64,000 bases of DNA from BOG-938 sp048498155. Its GTDB lineage: Bacteria > Pseudomonadota > Alphaproteobacteria > Caulobacterales > Caulobacteraceae. The position numbers and the translations under genes are program-made. The stretch spans positions 120,407-184,406 of the forward strand of contig JBEHYN010000001.1 in the NCBI GenBank assembly GCA_048498155.1, in the 5' to 3' direction. Within the stretch, counting starts at the first letter, position 1. Each line of letters starts with the position of its first letter. The notes beneath the pieces were generated by a model. The model was given only the letters and a program-made list of their open reading frames with translations, was not told the DNA's origin and ran no database searches. This document shows positions 33,105 to 42,051 of this stretch, piece by piece.

Positions 33105-33881
33105 GTGAAGGACCCTGCCCCCCAATCTATGTCCGGGTCCAGCCCATTGCTGGGGCCGGACGATCCGCAGGCCTGGATTGTGACGAACCCAGGCGGTTCA
33201 TCGCCCTTTCTGCTGCTGGGCGATCACGCTGGGAGAGCCATTCCACGGCGTCTGGGCGATCTGGGTCTTCCTCCCGGGGCCATGGACCTTCACATCGCCT
33301 GGGATATCGGCGTCGCGGGCATGGGCGCGCGCCTCGCTGAACGCCTGGATGCTTGCTTTGTGCATCAAAGCTATTCGCGCCTGGTGATCGATTGTAATCG
33401 CCGCCCCGACAGCGCCGATCTCATTCCGCATCGGTCGGACGGTGTGGACATTCCCGCAAACCTCGCGCTTAAGCCGGCCGAGATCGAAGTCCGCAAAAAG
33501 ACGATCTGGCGCGCCTATCATGAGCGCATAGCTGCAGTGCTGGACGAACGCCAAACGCGGGGGCTACCCACCGCCCTGGTCTCGCTGCACAGTTTTACCC
33601 CTCGGATGAACGGCATGACGCGGTCATGGCGGTATGGGGTCCTGCATCGCCAGGACTCGCCCCTGTCCGCTCGGATTCTGGCGGGCCTGCAAGCGCAGTT
33701 TGGCGCGGAGGCCGGCGATAATCGTCCCTACGCCATGGATGAAACCGACAACACCATACCCTTGCACGCGGATATCCGCGCCCTGGATTATCTGGAGTTG
33801 GAGGTACGCCAAGACCTGATCGCCGACGCCGACGGACAGGCCGCAGCGGCTGACCTCATTGCGAGACTTTTGCAGGCCTGA
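33105..33881 (+). CDS. N-formylglutamate amidohydrolase-family protein
   Basis: The family hydrolyses N-formylglutamate in histidine breakdown, or related acyl amino acids. Blocks include LLLGDHAGRAIP with a likely zinc His, DIGVAGMGARLAERL, SRLVIDCNRRPDS, SLHSFTPRMNG and HADIRALDYLELEVRQD. The GTG at 33105 has AAAGGA upstream and gives 258 residues; the frame is open to 33069. No other hut gene is nearby, so a role in histidine use is not supported by context. Confidence 0.82.
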   Translation: MKDPAPQSMSGSSPLLGPDDPQAWIVTNPGGSSPFLLLGDHAGRAIPRRLGDLGLPPGAMDLHIAWDIGVAGMGARLAERLDACFVHQSYSRLVIDCNRRPDSADLIPHRSDGVDIPANLALKPAEIEVRKKTIWRAYHERIAAVLDERQTRGLPTALVSLHSFTPRMNGMTRSWRYGVLHRQDSPLSARILAGLQAQFGAEAGDNRPYAMDETDNTIPLHADIRALDYLELEVRQDLIADADGQAAAADLIARLLQA

Positions 33882-33935
33882 ACCAGGCGCAACTTCCACT
33901 AAGTACCGTGCGCGCCGAGGCAGGCTCCGGCCAGA

Positions 33936-34112
33936 CTAAGAGCCTGCGTTCGTGACCTTAGTGGATTCTGTTTGCAGCATGTTGTTGACCGCAGTCCCAA
34001 TGGAGCTGGCGCCCGTGATAATCGCCACGGCGATCAAAACGCCGATCATGCCATACTCAATAGCCGTGGCGCCGGATCGGTCGTTCCAAAAGCGCGCTAA
34101 AAACTTAGCCAT
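33936..34112 (-). CDS. Flp/Fap-type pilin
   Basis: This 58-residue frame is a type IVb (Flp) prepilin. It starts MAKFLARFWNDRSGATAIEY, in which the processing site is Gly-Ala with the Glu at mature position +5 and Tyr at +6. A 25-residue hydrophobic helix (GMIGVLIAVAIITGASSIG) and a short tail with VNNMLQ follow. AAGGGAAAACT precedes the ATG. Pilins of this kind form tight-adherence (Tad) pili in Caulobacter, but no cpa/tad assembly gene lies in the window, so it must use machinery encoded elsewhere. A ParA-like gene is directly upstream. Confidence 0.88.
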   Translation of the reverse strand: MAKFLARFWNDRSGATAIEYGMIGVLIAVAIITGASSIGTAVNNMLQTESTKVTNAGS

Positions 34113-34181
34113 AGTTTTCCCTTCAACCCCGTCGACGAAGGCCCCGCCTGCCTTCAGCGTCGCCGATGTTGGACTGAAGAT

Positions 34182-34211
34182 TTAGCCGCCAGAGCATTAA
34201 TTTGCGGCTAA
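34182..34211 (-). promoter_or_regulatory. Possible CtrA-type site and hairpin upstream of the pilin
   Basis: TTAG-N7-TTAA on the minus strand (34211-34197) differs by one base from the CtrA box TTAA-N7-TTAA. TTAGCCGC (34182-34189) and GCGGCTAA (34204-34211) also form an 8-bp stem. It lies 85-100 bp above the pilin start. CtrA controls the main pilin gene in Caulobacter, which makes this plausible but unproven. Confidence 0.35.
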
Positions 34212-34237
34212 TGCCTGATCAATCGGCGTCGGCCGGC

Positions 34238-34960
34238 CTATTGGGCCGCGATGACCTGGCCAGGCTCACGCCGCCAGATCGGCGGGGCCGGCGCGGGCCT
34301 GATGGCCTGCGGCGCCGCTGACGCCGTTGGCCAGAGCAATTGGTCCAGGTGAGCCCAAAGCAAGTTGATCTCCTGGGCCGCGGCGCTTCCCGGCGCGGCT
34401 TCCTGTGCAGTCAGGCCGTGAGCCACGGCGCTTTGATAGACTTGCCTGGACCTCAGACCGACCGGGGCCAGGGGCGCGTCCAGCTCGCGCAGCGCTGCGA
34501 CTGTTTCCAGCACCGACGGTGGTTCACGGTGCTCGCGTTGAGGTGGCGCTTGATTGACCAGAAACATGGCCGGTTTGCCCATGGCCCGGGTCATTTCCAA
34601 GGTGCGGCTAATGGCTTTCAAATCGAAAAAGGACGGACGCAGCACCAACAGGCATAGGTCGGCCAAGCGCACTGCCTCAGCGATGTCGCTGTCCTGGGCA
34701 GGGCGCGTGTCCAGCACCAGCAAATCCACGCCTGCTCGTTCGGCGGTGTGGCTGGCCACAAACAGTGTTCCGGGTTTGGCTTCGATCAGCGCAGGCGCCT
34801 CCGAGCCGCGCACGCGGCGCCAGTCTGTCGCCGACTTTTGCGGGTCAAGATCGGCCACCAGGACATGTTTGCCGGCGGCGCTGGCCGCGGTCGCCAAATG
34901 AACGGCGACAGTGGTTTTGCCAGTGCCGCCTTTTTGCGACAGAATTGCTAAAGTCCGCAA
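34238..34960 (-). CDS. ParA/MinD-like P-loop ATPase
   Basis: The protein has the deviant Walker A motif ILSQKGGTGKTTVAVHLA near residue 5-22, a VLVADLDPQKSATDW switch I block and DLLVLDTRP as Walker B. Such ATPases position plasmids, chromosomes or protein assemblies. The start is unclear because only TTG (34960, 35014) and GTG (34966) codons occur; TTG 34960 follows GGGAGG by 5 bases and gives the short N-terminus MRTLAILSQ. No ParB or parS-like repeat is next to it, so it is not the chromosomal par locus. The pilin downstream suggests a link to pilus or pole positioning, which is inference. Confidence 0.82.
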   Translation of the reverse strand: MRTLAILSQKGGTGKTTVAVHLATAASAAGKHVLVADLDPQKSATDWRRVRGSEAPALIEAKPGTLFVASHTAERAGVDLLVLDTRPAQDSDIAEAVRLADLCLLVLRPSFFDLKAISRTLEMTRAMGKPAMFLVNQAPPQREHREPPSVLETVAALRELDAPLAPVGLRSRQVYQSAVAHGLTAQEAAPGSAAAQEINLLWAHLDQLLWPTASAAPQAIRPAPAPPIWRREPGQVIAAQ

Positions 34961-35131
34961 CGACACCTCCCATTTCCCCAGCGGTAAAGAACGCCCCTTG
35001 ACAGGTCCAGTCAAGTTAACGGTTAAGATTCGCCCGCACTGAGGGAAATTTAAGCCGGATTTGAGACCCTTTTAGGCGCCCTGGCCCAGTCGGTTAGTAT
35101 TAACGTCCATCGCCTGACGCTAGCCCATGGG

Positions 35132-35821
35132 TCAGATTGATCGCTGCAGGATTAATCGCCCGTCCATCAGGCCAAACACCCGGTCCATATGCCGCGCCAA
35201 TTCCATGTTGTGAGTGGCGATCAGCGCCGCGACCCCATGGGAACGGCATAGCTGTTGCAGATTGTCGAACACCGCAGCGGATGTGGCCGGATCGAGATTG
35301 CCGGTGGGTTCGTCGGCCATGACGATGAGCGGCTCATTGGCCAGGGCCCTGGCGAAGGCCACCCGTTGTTGTTCGCCTCCTGACAGCTGGGCAGGTTGGT
35401 GGTCAAGCCGCTCAGCCAGGCCGAGTTGTTCAAGCAGGGCCTTGGCGCGTGCTCTTGCCTGCCCCCGGGACTTGCCGGCGATGCGCTGCGGCAGGGCCAC
35501 ATTATCCAGGGCCGAGAACTCGGGCAGCAGATGATGGAACTGGTAGACGAAGCCGATCTGGTTGAGACGAAGTTGGGTGCGGGCCTGCTCGCTCAGCTTG
35601 GCGCAGTCGCGGCCGTCGATGGCGATGAGCCCCGCTTGAGGTTTCTCCAGCAGGCCGGCGGCGTGCAGCAAGCTGGATTTGCCTGAACCGGAAGGTCCGA
35701 TGAGGCCGACCAGTTCGCCGGGGTATACGTCAAGATCAACTCCCTTGAGTACCTCCAAGGTGCGGCCGCCGGAGGGATAGGATCTCTCCAGCCCACGTAG
35801 GGACAGGACCGGGTCACTCAT
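35132..35821 (-). CDS. lolD: Lipoprotein-releasing ABC transporter, ATP-binding protein
   Basis: LolD powers release of outer-membrane lipoproteins from the inner membrane. Walker A is GLIGPSGSGKSSLLHAAG, the ABC signature is QLSGGEQQRVAFARALA and Walker B is LIVMADEPTGNLDP. The LolD-specific YQFHHLLPEF block is present. The ATG at 35821 overlaps the stop of the permease gene by 8 bp, so the two are translationally coupled. Length is 229 residues, as usual. Confidence 0.95.
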   Translation of the reverse strand: MSDPVLSLRGLERSYPSGGRTLEVLKGVDLDVYPGELVGLIGPSGSGKSSLLHAAGLLEKPQAGLIAIDGRDCAKLSEQARTQLRLNQIGFVYQFHHLLPEFSALDNVALPQRIAGKSRGQARARAKALLEQLGLAERLDHQPAQLSGGEQQRVAFARALANEPLIVMADEPTGNLDPATSAAVFDNLQQLCRSHGVAALIATHNMELARHMDRVFGLMDGRLILQRSI

Positions 35822-37109
35822 AACGAAGGGCCTCAACAGGATCCAGGCGCGAGGCCCGCCATGCCGGCGGCAGAGTGGCCAGGAACGACATGCCCAGGGA
35901 CAGCAAGGCGATCATGCCCACTTCGGACCAGTCGATCCGGGCCGGAATATGGGCCAGGAAATAGATGTCGGCGTTGAACACATCTGAGCCCGTGGCCCAC
36001 TCCACGAACCGCTGGATGTCCTCGATATAGGTGCAAAACAGCACCCCCAACACCAGGCCCGCCAAAGTGCCCAGGACCCCGACCGCAGCGCCGGCCATAA
36101 AGAAGATGCGCAGGATCGCGCCTTGGCCCGCTCCCATGGTGCGAAGGATGGCGATGTCCCGCCCCTTGTTCTTCACCAGCATGACCAAGCCAGAGATGAT
36201 GTTCGCCGCCGCGATGGCCACGATCAGCAGCAGGATCAGCCGCATGGTGTTGCGTTCAACCTGCAGAGCATTGAAAAAACTTTGGTTCTTATCGCGCCAA
36301 TCGGTAACGATAGCGCCGGGCCCCGCCACCGCCGCGATCTTGGGCTTGATCGTGGAAATATCGTCGGGATTGTCCAGCATCACCTGAACCACATCCACGC
36401 TCTGTTCGCGGCCGAAAAACAGCTGGGCTTGAGGCAGGGGCATATAGACGAAGGTCTGGTCATATTCGGACATGCCGACGCTGAAAATGCCGCCCACGGT
36501 GTAGGTCTTGCGCAGGGGCGATGAGCCGAAGGCCGTGGCGTCCCCTGACGGTGAGATCAGGGTGATGGGATCGCCCACCTGTACGCCCATGGTAGAAGCA
36601 AGCCGATCCCCGATCAGAACCAGGTCGCCGCCATATTCGCCGATGCCAAAGCCGTCCAGTGAACCGTGCTTAATGTTGCCCGAGACCAGCTTGACCTGTT
36701 TGAGGTCCGACACGGTGATGCCGCGAATGATCGCGCCGCTGACCGCTCCGCTTGGCCCTTGAGCCAAGGCTTCGGCTTCGACCATTGGCAAGGCTTGAGC
36801 CACCCCCGGGATCTTTCGGACCCCAATCAGGGCGCGCTCACGCTCGGCAGGATTGTTGAGCAAGGGGCCGCCGATATAGGCGTGGCCGTTGAAGCCCAGA
36901 ATGCGGCCCAGCAGTTCGGCCCGAAACCCGTTCATCACCGACATGACGATGATCAGCACCGCTACGGCCAGGGTGATGCCGATAAACGAGATCAGCGATA
37001 TCATCGCCACCCCGCCATCCTTGCGCTTGGCGCGCAAGTAGCGGCCGGCAATGGCGCGCTCCCACCCGCTGAATGCGCCGGCCGGCTTTGGGATGGCGGC
37101 CTCGCTCAT
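35814..37109 (-). CDS. lolC: Lipoprotein-releasing ABC transporter permease (LolC/LolE family)
   Basis: The 431-residue permease has the family layout: one N-terminal TM helix (AMISLISFIGITLAVAVLIIVM) after a cytoplasmic WERAIAGRYLRAKRKDG, a large periplasmic domain (about 70-290) and three TM helices near the C-terminus. A single permease gene serves here, as in most alphaproteobacteria, where it acts as a homodimer; LolC and LolE cannot be told apart by sequence. The ATG at 37109 overlaps the proS stop by 4 bp. Confidence 0.93.
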   Translation of the reverse strand: MSEAAIPKPAGAFSGWERAIAGRYLRAKRKDGGVAMISLISFIGITLAVAVLIIVMSVMNGFRAELLGRILGFNGHAYIGGPLLNNPAERERALIGVRKIPGVAQALPMVEAEALAQGPSGAVSGAIIRGITVSDLKQVKLVSGNIKHGSLDGFGIGEYGGDLVLIGDRLASTMGVQVGDPITLISPSGDATAFGSSPLRKTYTVGGIFSVGMSEYDQTFVYMPLPQAQLFFGREQSVDVVQVMLDNPDDISTIKPKIAAVAGPGAIVTDWRDKNQSFFNALQVERNTMRLILLLIVAIAAANIISGLVMLVKNKGRDIAILRTMGAGQGAILRIFFMAGAAVGVLGTLAGLVLGVLFCTYIEDIQRFVEWATGSDVFNADIYFLAHIPARIDWSEVGMIALLSLGMSFLATLPPAWRASRLDPVEALRYE

Positions 37110-38425
37110 GCGCCCAGCGCGCGCAACGCGTCCTCGAGCGGCAGGGATTGTTTCTCGCCCGTGGCCCGGCGCTTCAGCTCCACTTGACCTTCCGCCAGAC
37201 CCTTGGGCCCGATCACGAGTTGCCAAGGCAGGCCGATCAAATCCATCACAGCGAACTTGGCTCCGACGCGCTCATCGGTATCGTCTAGCAGGGGTTCGCG
37301 CCCGGCTTGGGTCAGGGCGGCGTAGGCCTTGGCGCAAGCGGCATCCACGGCGCTATCGCCCGGCCGCAGGTTGACCACGCCGACACCGAAGGGCGCCACG
37401 GCTTCCGGCCAGATAATGCCATTGTCGTCATGACTGGCTTCGATGATCGCCCCCAGCAGCCGCGAAACGCCCACGCCGTATGAGCCCATCTGCGCCGGTC
37501 GCTCCACACCGTCGGGGCCCGCGATCAGGGCCTTCATGGGCTTGGAGTATTTGTCACCGAAGTAGAATACTTGCCCCACCTCGATGCCGCGGGTCTGCAG
37601 GCGGTCCTCCGCCTTGGTTTCCCGCTCATAGCGCGCGGCCTCGTGGACATCCTCGGTGGCGGCGTAGAGCCCGGTCCACCGGTCGATGATCGGCGACAAA
37701 TCGGCCTCGTAGTCGACGTCCTCCCCCGGGACCGGTAGGTCCAGCACCCGGCGGTCGCAATAGACCGCGGACTCGCCAGTTTCAGCTAGAACGATGAATT
37801 CGTGCGACAGGTCGCCCCCGATCGGTCCGGTCTCGGCGCGCATGGGAATCGCCTTCAGTCCCATTCGTGCAAAGGTGCGCAGATAGGCCACGAACATCTG
37901 GTTATAACTATGGCGGGCCGCGGCCTCGTCCACATCGAAGGAATAGGCGTCCTTCATCAGGAATTCGCGCCCGCGCATAACGCCGAAACGAGGCCGCTGC
38001 TCGTCGCGGAACTTCCATTGAATATGATAAAGATTCTTCGGTAAGTCCTTGTAAGAGCGGACATATGACCGGAATACCTCGGTGATCATTTCCTCATTGG
38101 TCGGCCCATAGAGCAGCTCGCGACCATGCCGGTCGGCAATGCGCAGCATCTCCGGTCCATAGGCGTCGTAGCGCCCCGACTCCCGCCATAGGTCGGCCAG
38201 TTGAAGGGTGGGCATGAGCAGCTCCACCGCCCCGGCCCGGTCCATCTCCTCGCGCACGATCTGTTCGATCTTCTTGAGCACACGGAAACCCAGAGGCAGC
38301 CAGGCGTAAATGCCCGCCGCCTCTTGCCGGATCATGCCGGCTCGCAGCATCAGCCGGTGCGAGACGATCTGAGCCTCGGCCGGGGTTTCCTTCAGGACAG
38401 GCAGAAAAAAGCGCGACAGGCGCAT
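37106..38425 (-). CDS. proS: Proline--tRNA ligase (short bacterial form)
   Basis: This class II synthetase charges tRNA-Pro. The core shows motif 2 (QWKFRDEQRPRFGVMRGREF) and motif 3 with GSYGVGVSRLLGAIIE near residue 315. A C-terminal anticodon-binding domain (GVVNLRPGD... LIGLPWQLVIGPKGL) follows. At 439 residues it lacks the ~180-residue INS editing domain found in E. coli ProS, the norm for alphaproteobacteria. The ATG at 38425 gives the family start MRLSRFFLPVLKE. It is the first of the proS-lolC-lolD coupled run. Confidence 0.96.
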   Translation of the reverse strand: MRLSRFFLPVLKETPAEAQIVSHRLMLRAGMIRQEAAGIYAWLPLGFRVLKKIEQIVREEMDRAGAVELLMPTLQLADLWRESGRYDAYGPEMLRIADRHGRELLYGPTNEEMITEVFRSYVRSYKDLPKNLYHIQWKFRDEQRPRFGVMRGREFLMKDAYSFDVDEAAARHSYNQMFVAYLRTFARMGLKAIPMRAETGPIGGDLSHEFIVLAETGESAVYCDRRVLDLPVPGEDVDYEADLSPIIDRWTGLYAATEDVHEAARYERETKAEDRLQTRGIEVGQVFYFGDKYSKPMKALIAGPDGVERPAQMGSYGVGVSRLLGAIIEASHDDNGIIWPEAVAPFGVGVVNLRPGDSAVDAACAKAYAALTQAGREPLLDDTDERVGAKFAVMDLIGLPWQLVIGPKGLAEGQVELKRRATGEKQSLPLEDALRALGA

Positions 38426-38506
38426 GCGGGAATCCGTGCGTGAACAAGGCGCGCAGTTAGCCTTGCGCGGACCCACTTGGCTAGAGCCAGAACGGGTCTG
38501 CTGAAA

Positions 38507-38749
38507 TCAGCCCAGGGGAATGAGATGAAAGCGGAAGGCCAGGTAGCCGACCAGGAACACGATCAGCGACACCCAGGTGGTGGTGAAGGCCTTACGCCCG
38601 AGCTTGGGATCAATCGGCGCACCGGGATCGCCGCCGTCGGTCACTTCAATACCGGCCTCGGCATAGCTGGTGGTCCCGAGCGGCAGGATGGCGAAAAGCA
38701 CGGTCCACCAGATGACCAGATAGATGCCGATGAATGCGATGGGGTTCAT
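38507..38749 (-). CDS. DUF1467-family small membrane protein
   Basis: The 80-residue protein has two hydrophobic helices (IAFIGIYLVIWWTVLFAILP and WVSLIVFLVGYLAFRFHLI). A short loop between them carries PGAPIDPKLGRK. This is the DUF1467 pattern, found in alphaproteobacteria just upstream of proS. Function is unknown. The conserved position between rnj and proS suggests cotranscription. Confidence 0.88.
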   Translation of the reverse strand: MNPIAFIGIYLVIWWTVLFAILPLGTTSYAEAGIEVTDGGDPGAPIDPKLGRKAFTTTWVSLIVFLVGYLAFRFHLIPLG

Positions 38750-38786
38750 GGATCGCTCATATCATGCCGAGGGGCGGAGGTGAAAG

Positions 38787-40466
38787 TTAGACCCGCAACA
38801 CCGTGGCCTCGACGATCGGGCGCCGTTCCCAGATGCGGAACGACGCCTTCTTGACGGCCCGCGCCACGGCGGTTTCCACCGCGTCGTCATCCTCGCGCGC
38901 ATCCCGGTCCAGGCCCTTGATGGCGTCCTCTGCGGCGTCGGCCAAGGCGTCCAGCGCGTCGGTCAGGGAATTGGCCTTGTCCCCCGGCATGCCAAGGGAA
39001 CGGACGTCCGGCCCGGACACGACCCGTCCCTTGCCGTCCAGGGCGATGCAGACGTGAAGCACGCCGTTGGAGGCGGCATGGCGCCGCTCACGCAGGGCCT
39101 CGCCGTTTTCCGGGGTCAGGACGCCGCCGTCCAGATAGAGCCGGCCGGAGACCGTCTCGTCGATCACTTCGGCCCGGCCGGGGGCCAGGCGGACCATGTC
39201 GCCGTTGCGCGGGGCGATGGCCTGGGGAACCTGCAGATCGAGCGCCAGATTGCAGTGCTCCATCAAGTGGCGCCGCTCGCCATGGGTCGGCACCGCGATC
39301 TGTGGCCGGGCCCAGCGATACATATCGGCCAACTCGTCTCGGCATGGGTGGCCGGAGACATGGATGCCCGGATGATCACGCTCGGTGTAGAGCCTCACGC
39401 CGCGCTCAGCGAGCTTGTTCTGCAGATTGCGGATCGGCACCTCATTGCCGGGGATGACCCGCGAGGAGAACACCACGCAGTCGCCCTGCCCCAGGTTGAT
39501 ATGCGGATGGGTCCCGTCGGCGATGCGCGATAAGGCCGCGCGCGCTTCGCCCTGACTGCCCGTGCACAACAGCAGGAGCTTGTCGGCCGGTACAGACTTG
39601 GCCTGGCTATCGTCGATGAGGGGCTCAATGTCTTTCAAGAACCCCACCGAGCGGGCGGCGGCGTACATACGATGCATGGAGCGGCCCACCAGACAAACTT
39701 TGCGGCCATTCGCCTGGCCTGCCCGGATAGCGGTGTCCATGCGGGCCACATTGGAAGCGAAGCAGGCCACGGCCACCTTGCCCTTGAGCTGGCCGATCAG
39801 CCGATTCATGGCGACGCGGACATCGGCTTCTGACCCGGCGCGGCCATCCACGAACACATTGGTGGAATCGCACACCATGGCCAGCACGCCGGCGTCGCCC
39901 AGGCGCTGAATGGCGGCGATGTCGGTCGGAGCGCCCAACTGCGGGTCCGCGTCGATTTTCCAGTCGCCGGTGTGCAGGATGACGCCGAGCGGCGTGGTGA
40001 TGGCCAGGCCGTTGGGCTCGGGGATGGAATGGGTGATGGTGATCAGATCGACCTTGAACGGCCCGAGCTGGATCGAACCGCCCAGGGGAACCTCGGTGAT
40101 GTCGACCGCGTCCAACAGGTCCTGATCGCGCAGCTTCTCGCGGATCAGGAAGGCCGTGAACGGGGTGGCGTAGAGCGGTGCGCGCAGGCGCGGCCAGAGC
40201 CATCCCAGGGCGCCGATGTGGTCCTCGTGGGCGTGGGTCAGGACGATGCCGATGATGTTCTCGGCATGCTGCTCGATGAAGGTCGGGTCGGGCATGATGA
40301 TGTCCACGCCCGGGGTCGTCTGATCGCCGAAAGTCACACCCACGTCGACGATGATCCACTTGCGATCATCGGGCGGCCCATAGCCATAGCAGTTGAGGTT
40401 CATACCGATCTCGTTGGACCCGCCCAGCGGCAGGAATACGAGTTCGTCGTCTTTGGAACGTTTCAT
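38787..40466 (-). CDS. rnj: Ribonuclease J
   Basis: RNase J is a metallo-beta-lactamase/beta-CASP nuclease that acts as 5'-3' exonuclease and endonuclease in RNA decay. The zinc motif is VLTHAHEDHIGALGWLWP (HxHxDH near residue 75), and further metal ligands lie in ILHTGDWKIDADP. The beta-CASP part shows GSQGEARAALSRIA and HVSGHPCRDELADMY. A C-terminal domain of ~100 residues completes the 559. Its start codon directly follows the coaX stop with no spacer. Confidence 0.95.
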   Translation of the reverse strand: MKRSKDDELVFLPLGGSNEIGMNLNCYGYGPPDDRKWIIVDVGVTFGDQTTPGVDIIMPDPTFIEQHAENIIGIVLTHAHEDHIGALGWLWPRLRAPLYATPFTAFLIREKLRDQDLLDAVDITEVPLGGSIQLGPFKVDLITITHSIPEPNGLAITTPLGVILHTGDWKIDADPQLGAPTDIAAIQRLGDAGVLAMVCDSTNVFVDGRAGSEADVRVAMNRLIGQLKGKVAVACFASNVARMDTAIRAGQANGRKVCLVGRSMHRMYAAARSVGFLKDIEPLIDDSQAKSVPADKLLLLCTGSQGEARAALSRIADGTHPHINLGQGDCVVFSSRVIPGNEVPIRNLQNKLAERGVRLYTERDHPGIHVSGHPCRDELADMYRWARPQIAVPTHGERRHLMEHCNLALDLQVPQAIAPRNGDMVRLAPGRAEVIDETVSGRLYLDGGVLTPENGEALRERRHAASNGVLHVCIALDGKGRVVSGPDVRSLGMPGDKANSLTDALDALADAAEDAIKGLDRDAREDDDAVETAVARAVKKASFRIWERRPIVEATVLRV

Positions 40467-41240
40467 TTAAGCCTTGGAATCATTGCGGCGCCAAATCTCA
40501 AGCAGGCCGCGGAGGGTAACGTCGCGATCAACCACATCAATGCGGTCGCTCGCGCCGTCGAACAAAGAAGCGACGCCGCCGGTGGCGACGACGGTCATGG
40601 GCCGGCCATACTCGGCGCGGATGCGGTCCACCAGCCCTTCTATCAGGGCGACATAGCCCCAATAGACCCCCGACTGCATGGCGCCGACCGTGCTGCGCCC
40701 GATCACCCGGTCTGGCTTTTGGATCGCAACCCGCGGCAGACGCGCGGCGGCGGCGTGCAGGGCTTCCATCGAAAGGTTGATGCCCGGCGCGATCACGCCG
40801 CCTTCAAAGGCGCCGTCGGCGCCGACGATGTCGAAATTGGTGGCGGTCCCTGAATCCACAATGATCAGCGGGCCACCGTGGGCGACGAAACCGCCGACGG
40901 CGTTGACGAGGCGATCGGCTCCCGCCTCCGAGGGCGTTTCGATCCGAACCTCGATGCCCAATTCGGCGTTCTCACCGATCACCAAGGGTTCTGCGTGCAG
41001 ATAGCGGCGCGACAGATTGCGCAGATTGAACAGGGCCTGGGGCACGACCGTGGAGATGATGCAGCGGTCCAGGTCCGCCAACTTGAGATCATGCAGGCTC
41101 AAAAGTTGGCTGAGCCAGACGGCGTATTCATCGGCCGTGCGCGACGAATAGGTCGCCGTGCGCCATTGCGCCGCCCAATCTGAGCCGTCATGAACGGCGA
41201 ACAGGGTGTTGGTGTTGCCTTGTTCGATGGCAAGCAGCAT
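40467..41240 (-). CDS. coaX: Type III pantothenate kinase
   Basis: CoaX phosphorylates pantothenate, the first step of CoA synthesis; it is of the ASKHA fold and needs a monovalent cation. Motifs are LLAIEQGNTNTLFAVHDG at the N-terminus (here Glu where many have Asp), PSEAGADRLVNAVGG and IIVDSGTATNFDIVG (near 130). GGVIAPGINLSMEAL follows. The gene sits between birA and rnj, a common alphaproteobacterial arrangement. Confidence 0.95.
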   Translation of the reverse strand: MLLAIEQGNTNTLFAVHDGSDWAAQWRTATYSSRTADEYAVWLSQLLSLHDLKLADLDRCIISTVVPQALFNLRNLSRRYLHAEPLVIGENAELGIEVRIETPSEAGADRLVNAVGGFVAHGGPLIIVDSGTATNFDIVGADGAFEGGVIAPGINLSMEALHAAAARLPRVAIQKPDRVIGRSTVGAMQSGVYWGYVALIEGLVDRIRAEYGRPMTVVATGGVASLFDGASDRIDVVDRDVTLRGLLEIWRRNDSKA

Positions 41241-41279
41241 GGGCCTAGTGTCCCGAACCTAAAGTTCTGAATCGCTGCA

Positions 41280-42029
41280 CTAGCGTGTTCCGAAGAAGAC
41301 ATCGCCTGCGGCGACGCGGGTCAAGCCGCAGTCCGGCAGCCGTATCAGCAGGGCGCCGTCCGCGTCGAGGTTTTCCGCGACCCCTTCGATGGTTTGTCCG
41401 GCCAGACGCACCGTGCAGGCCTGGCCCAGTCCGATTGCGCGTTCCAACCAGGCCGTGCGAACGGCATCGAAGCCGGTGTCGAGCCATTGGCTGAAGCGAA
41501 ATTCAAAGCATGCGGCCAACCGATCCATGGCCTCTTCCGGGCTAGGCGCCCGCGCGACGGCACGGCTGAGTTTATCGGCCAGAGCGATGGCCGGAAATTC
41601 GACATCGGACGGGTAGGATGTCAGATTCACACCAATTCCCACCGATATCCATAGTCCGGCTCCCGCCGCTGGGCCGGACTCGATCAGGATGCCAGCGACC
41701 TTGCGGCTGTCGATTAGGACATCGTTGGGCCACTTCAACCGGACCATGTCCGGCGGGACAAAGGCCTCCACCAGATCCCCGACAGCCAGGGCAGCGACAA
41801 AACCAATTTGAGCCGCCTCTAGAGGCGGGATGTTCAGGGTCAACAGCAGGGTGGCAGCGAGGTTGTCTGCGCCAGACTGCCACACCCGCCCTCGCCGTCC
41901 GCGTCCAGCGGTTTGACGACGCGCCATGAGCCATACGGGCCCAGGATCACCCGCCTGAACGCGCCGGCGCGCTTCGGCGCTCGTGGAGTCCAGTTCTTCG
42001 AAAAGCACGAGGGACGCTGCGGTTCTCAA
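41280..42029 (-). CDS. birA: Biotin--[acetyl-CoA-carboxylase] ligase
   Basis: This enzyme attaches biotin to the carboxyl-carrier protein of acetyl-CoA carboxylase. The biotinyl-AMP site is RQTAGRGRRGRVWQS near residue 40, followed by RLKWPNDVLIDSRKVAGILIE near 97. There is no N-terminal helix-turn-helix, so it is a monofunctional ligase and not a repressor. The start is TTG at 42029, since no ATG fits; a GTG eight codons in would remove part of the first strand. It lies 22 bp below a glycosyltransferase-like gene. Confidence 0.93.
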   Translation of the reverse strand: MRTAASLVLFEELDSTSAEARRRVQAGDPGPVWLMARRQTAGRGRRGRVWQSGADNLAATLLLTLNIPPLEAAQIGFVAALAVGDLVEAFVPPDMVRLKWPNDVLIDSRKVAGILIESGPAAGAGLWISVGIGVNLTSYPSDVEFPAIALADKLSRAVARAPSPEEAMDRLAACFEFRFSQWLDTGFDAVRTAWLERAIGLGQACTVRLAGQTIEGVAENLDADGALLIRLPDCGLTRVAAGDVFFGTR

Positions 42030-42051
42030 CTTAGGACTTCAACGGTCAAAG

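Noticed and set aside
33952..34185. 77-codon plus-strand frame over the pilin
   Set aside because: The minus strand encodes a textbook Flp prepilin over the same bases; the plus frame has no features.
41241..41279. GAAC-N5-GTTC palindrome between coaX and birA
   Set aside because: It does not match the direct-repeat LexA box and is probably chance.
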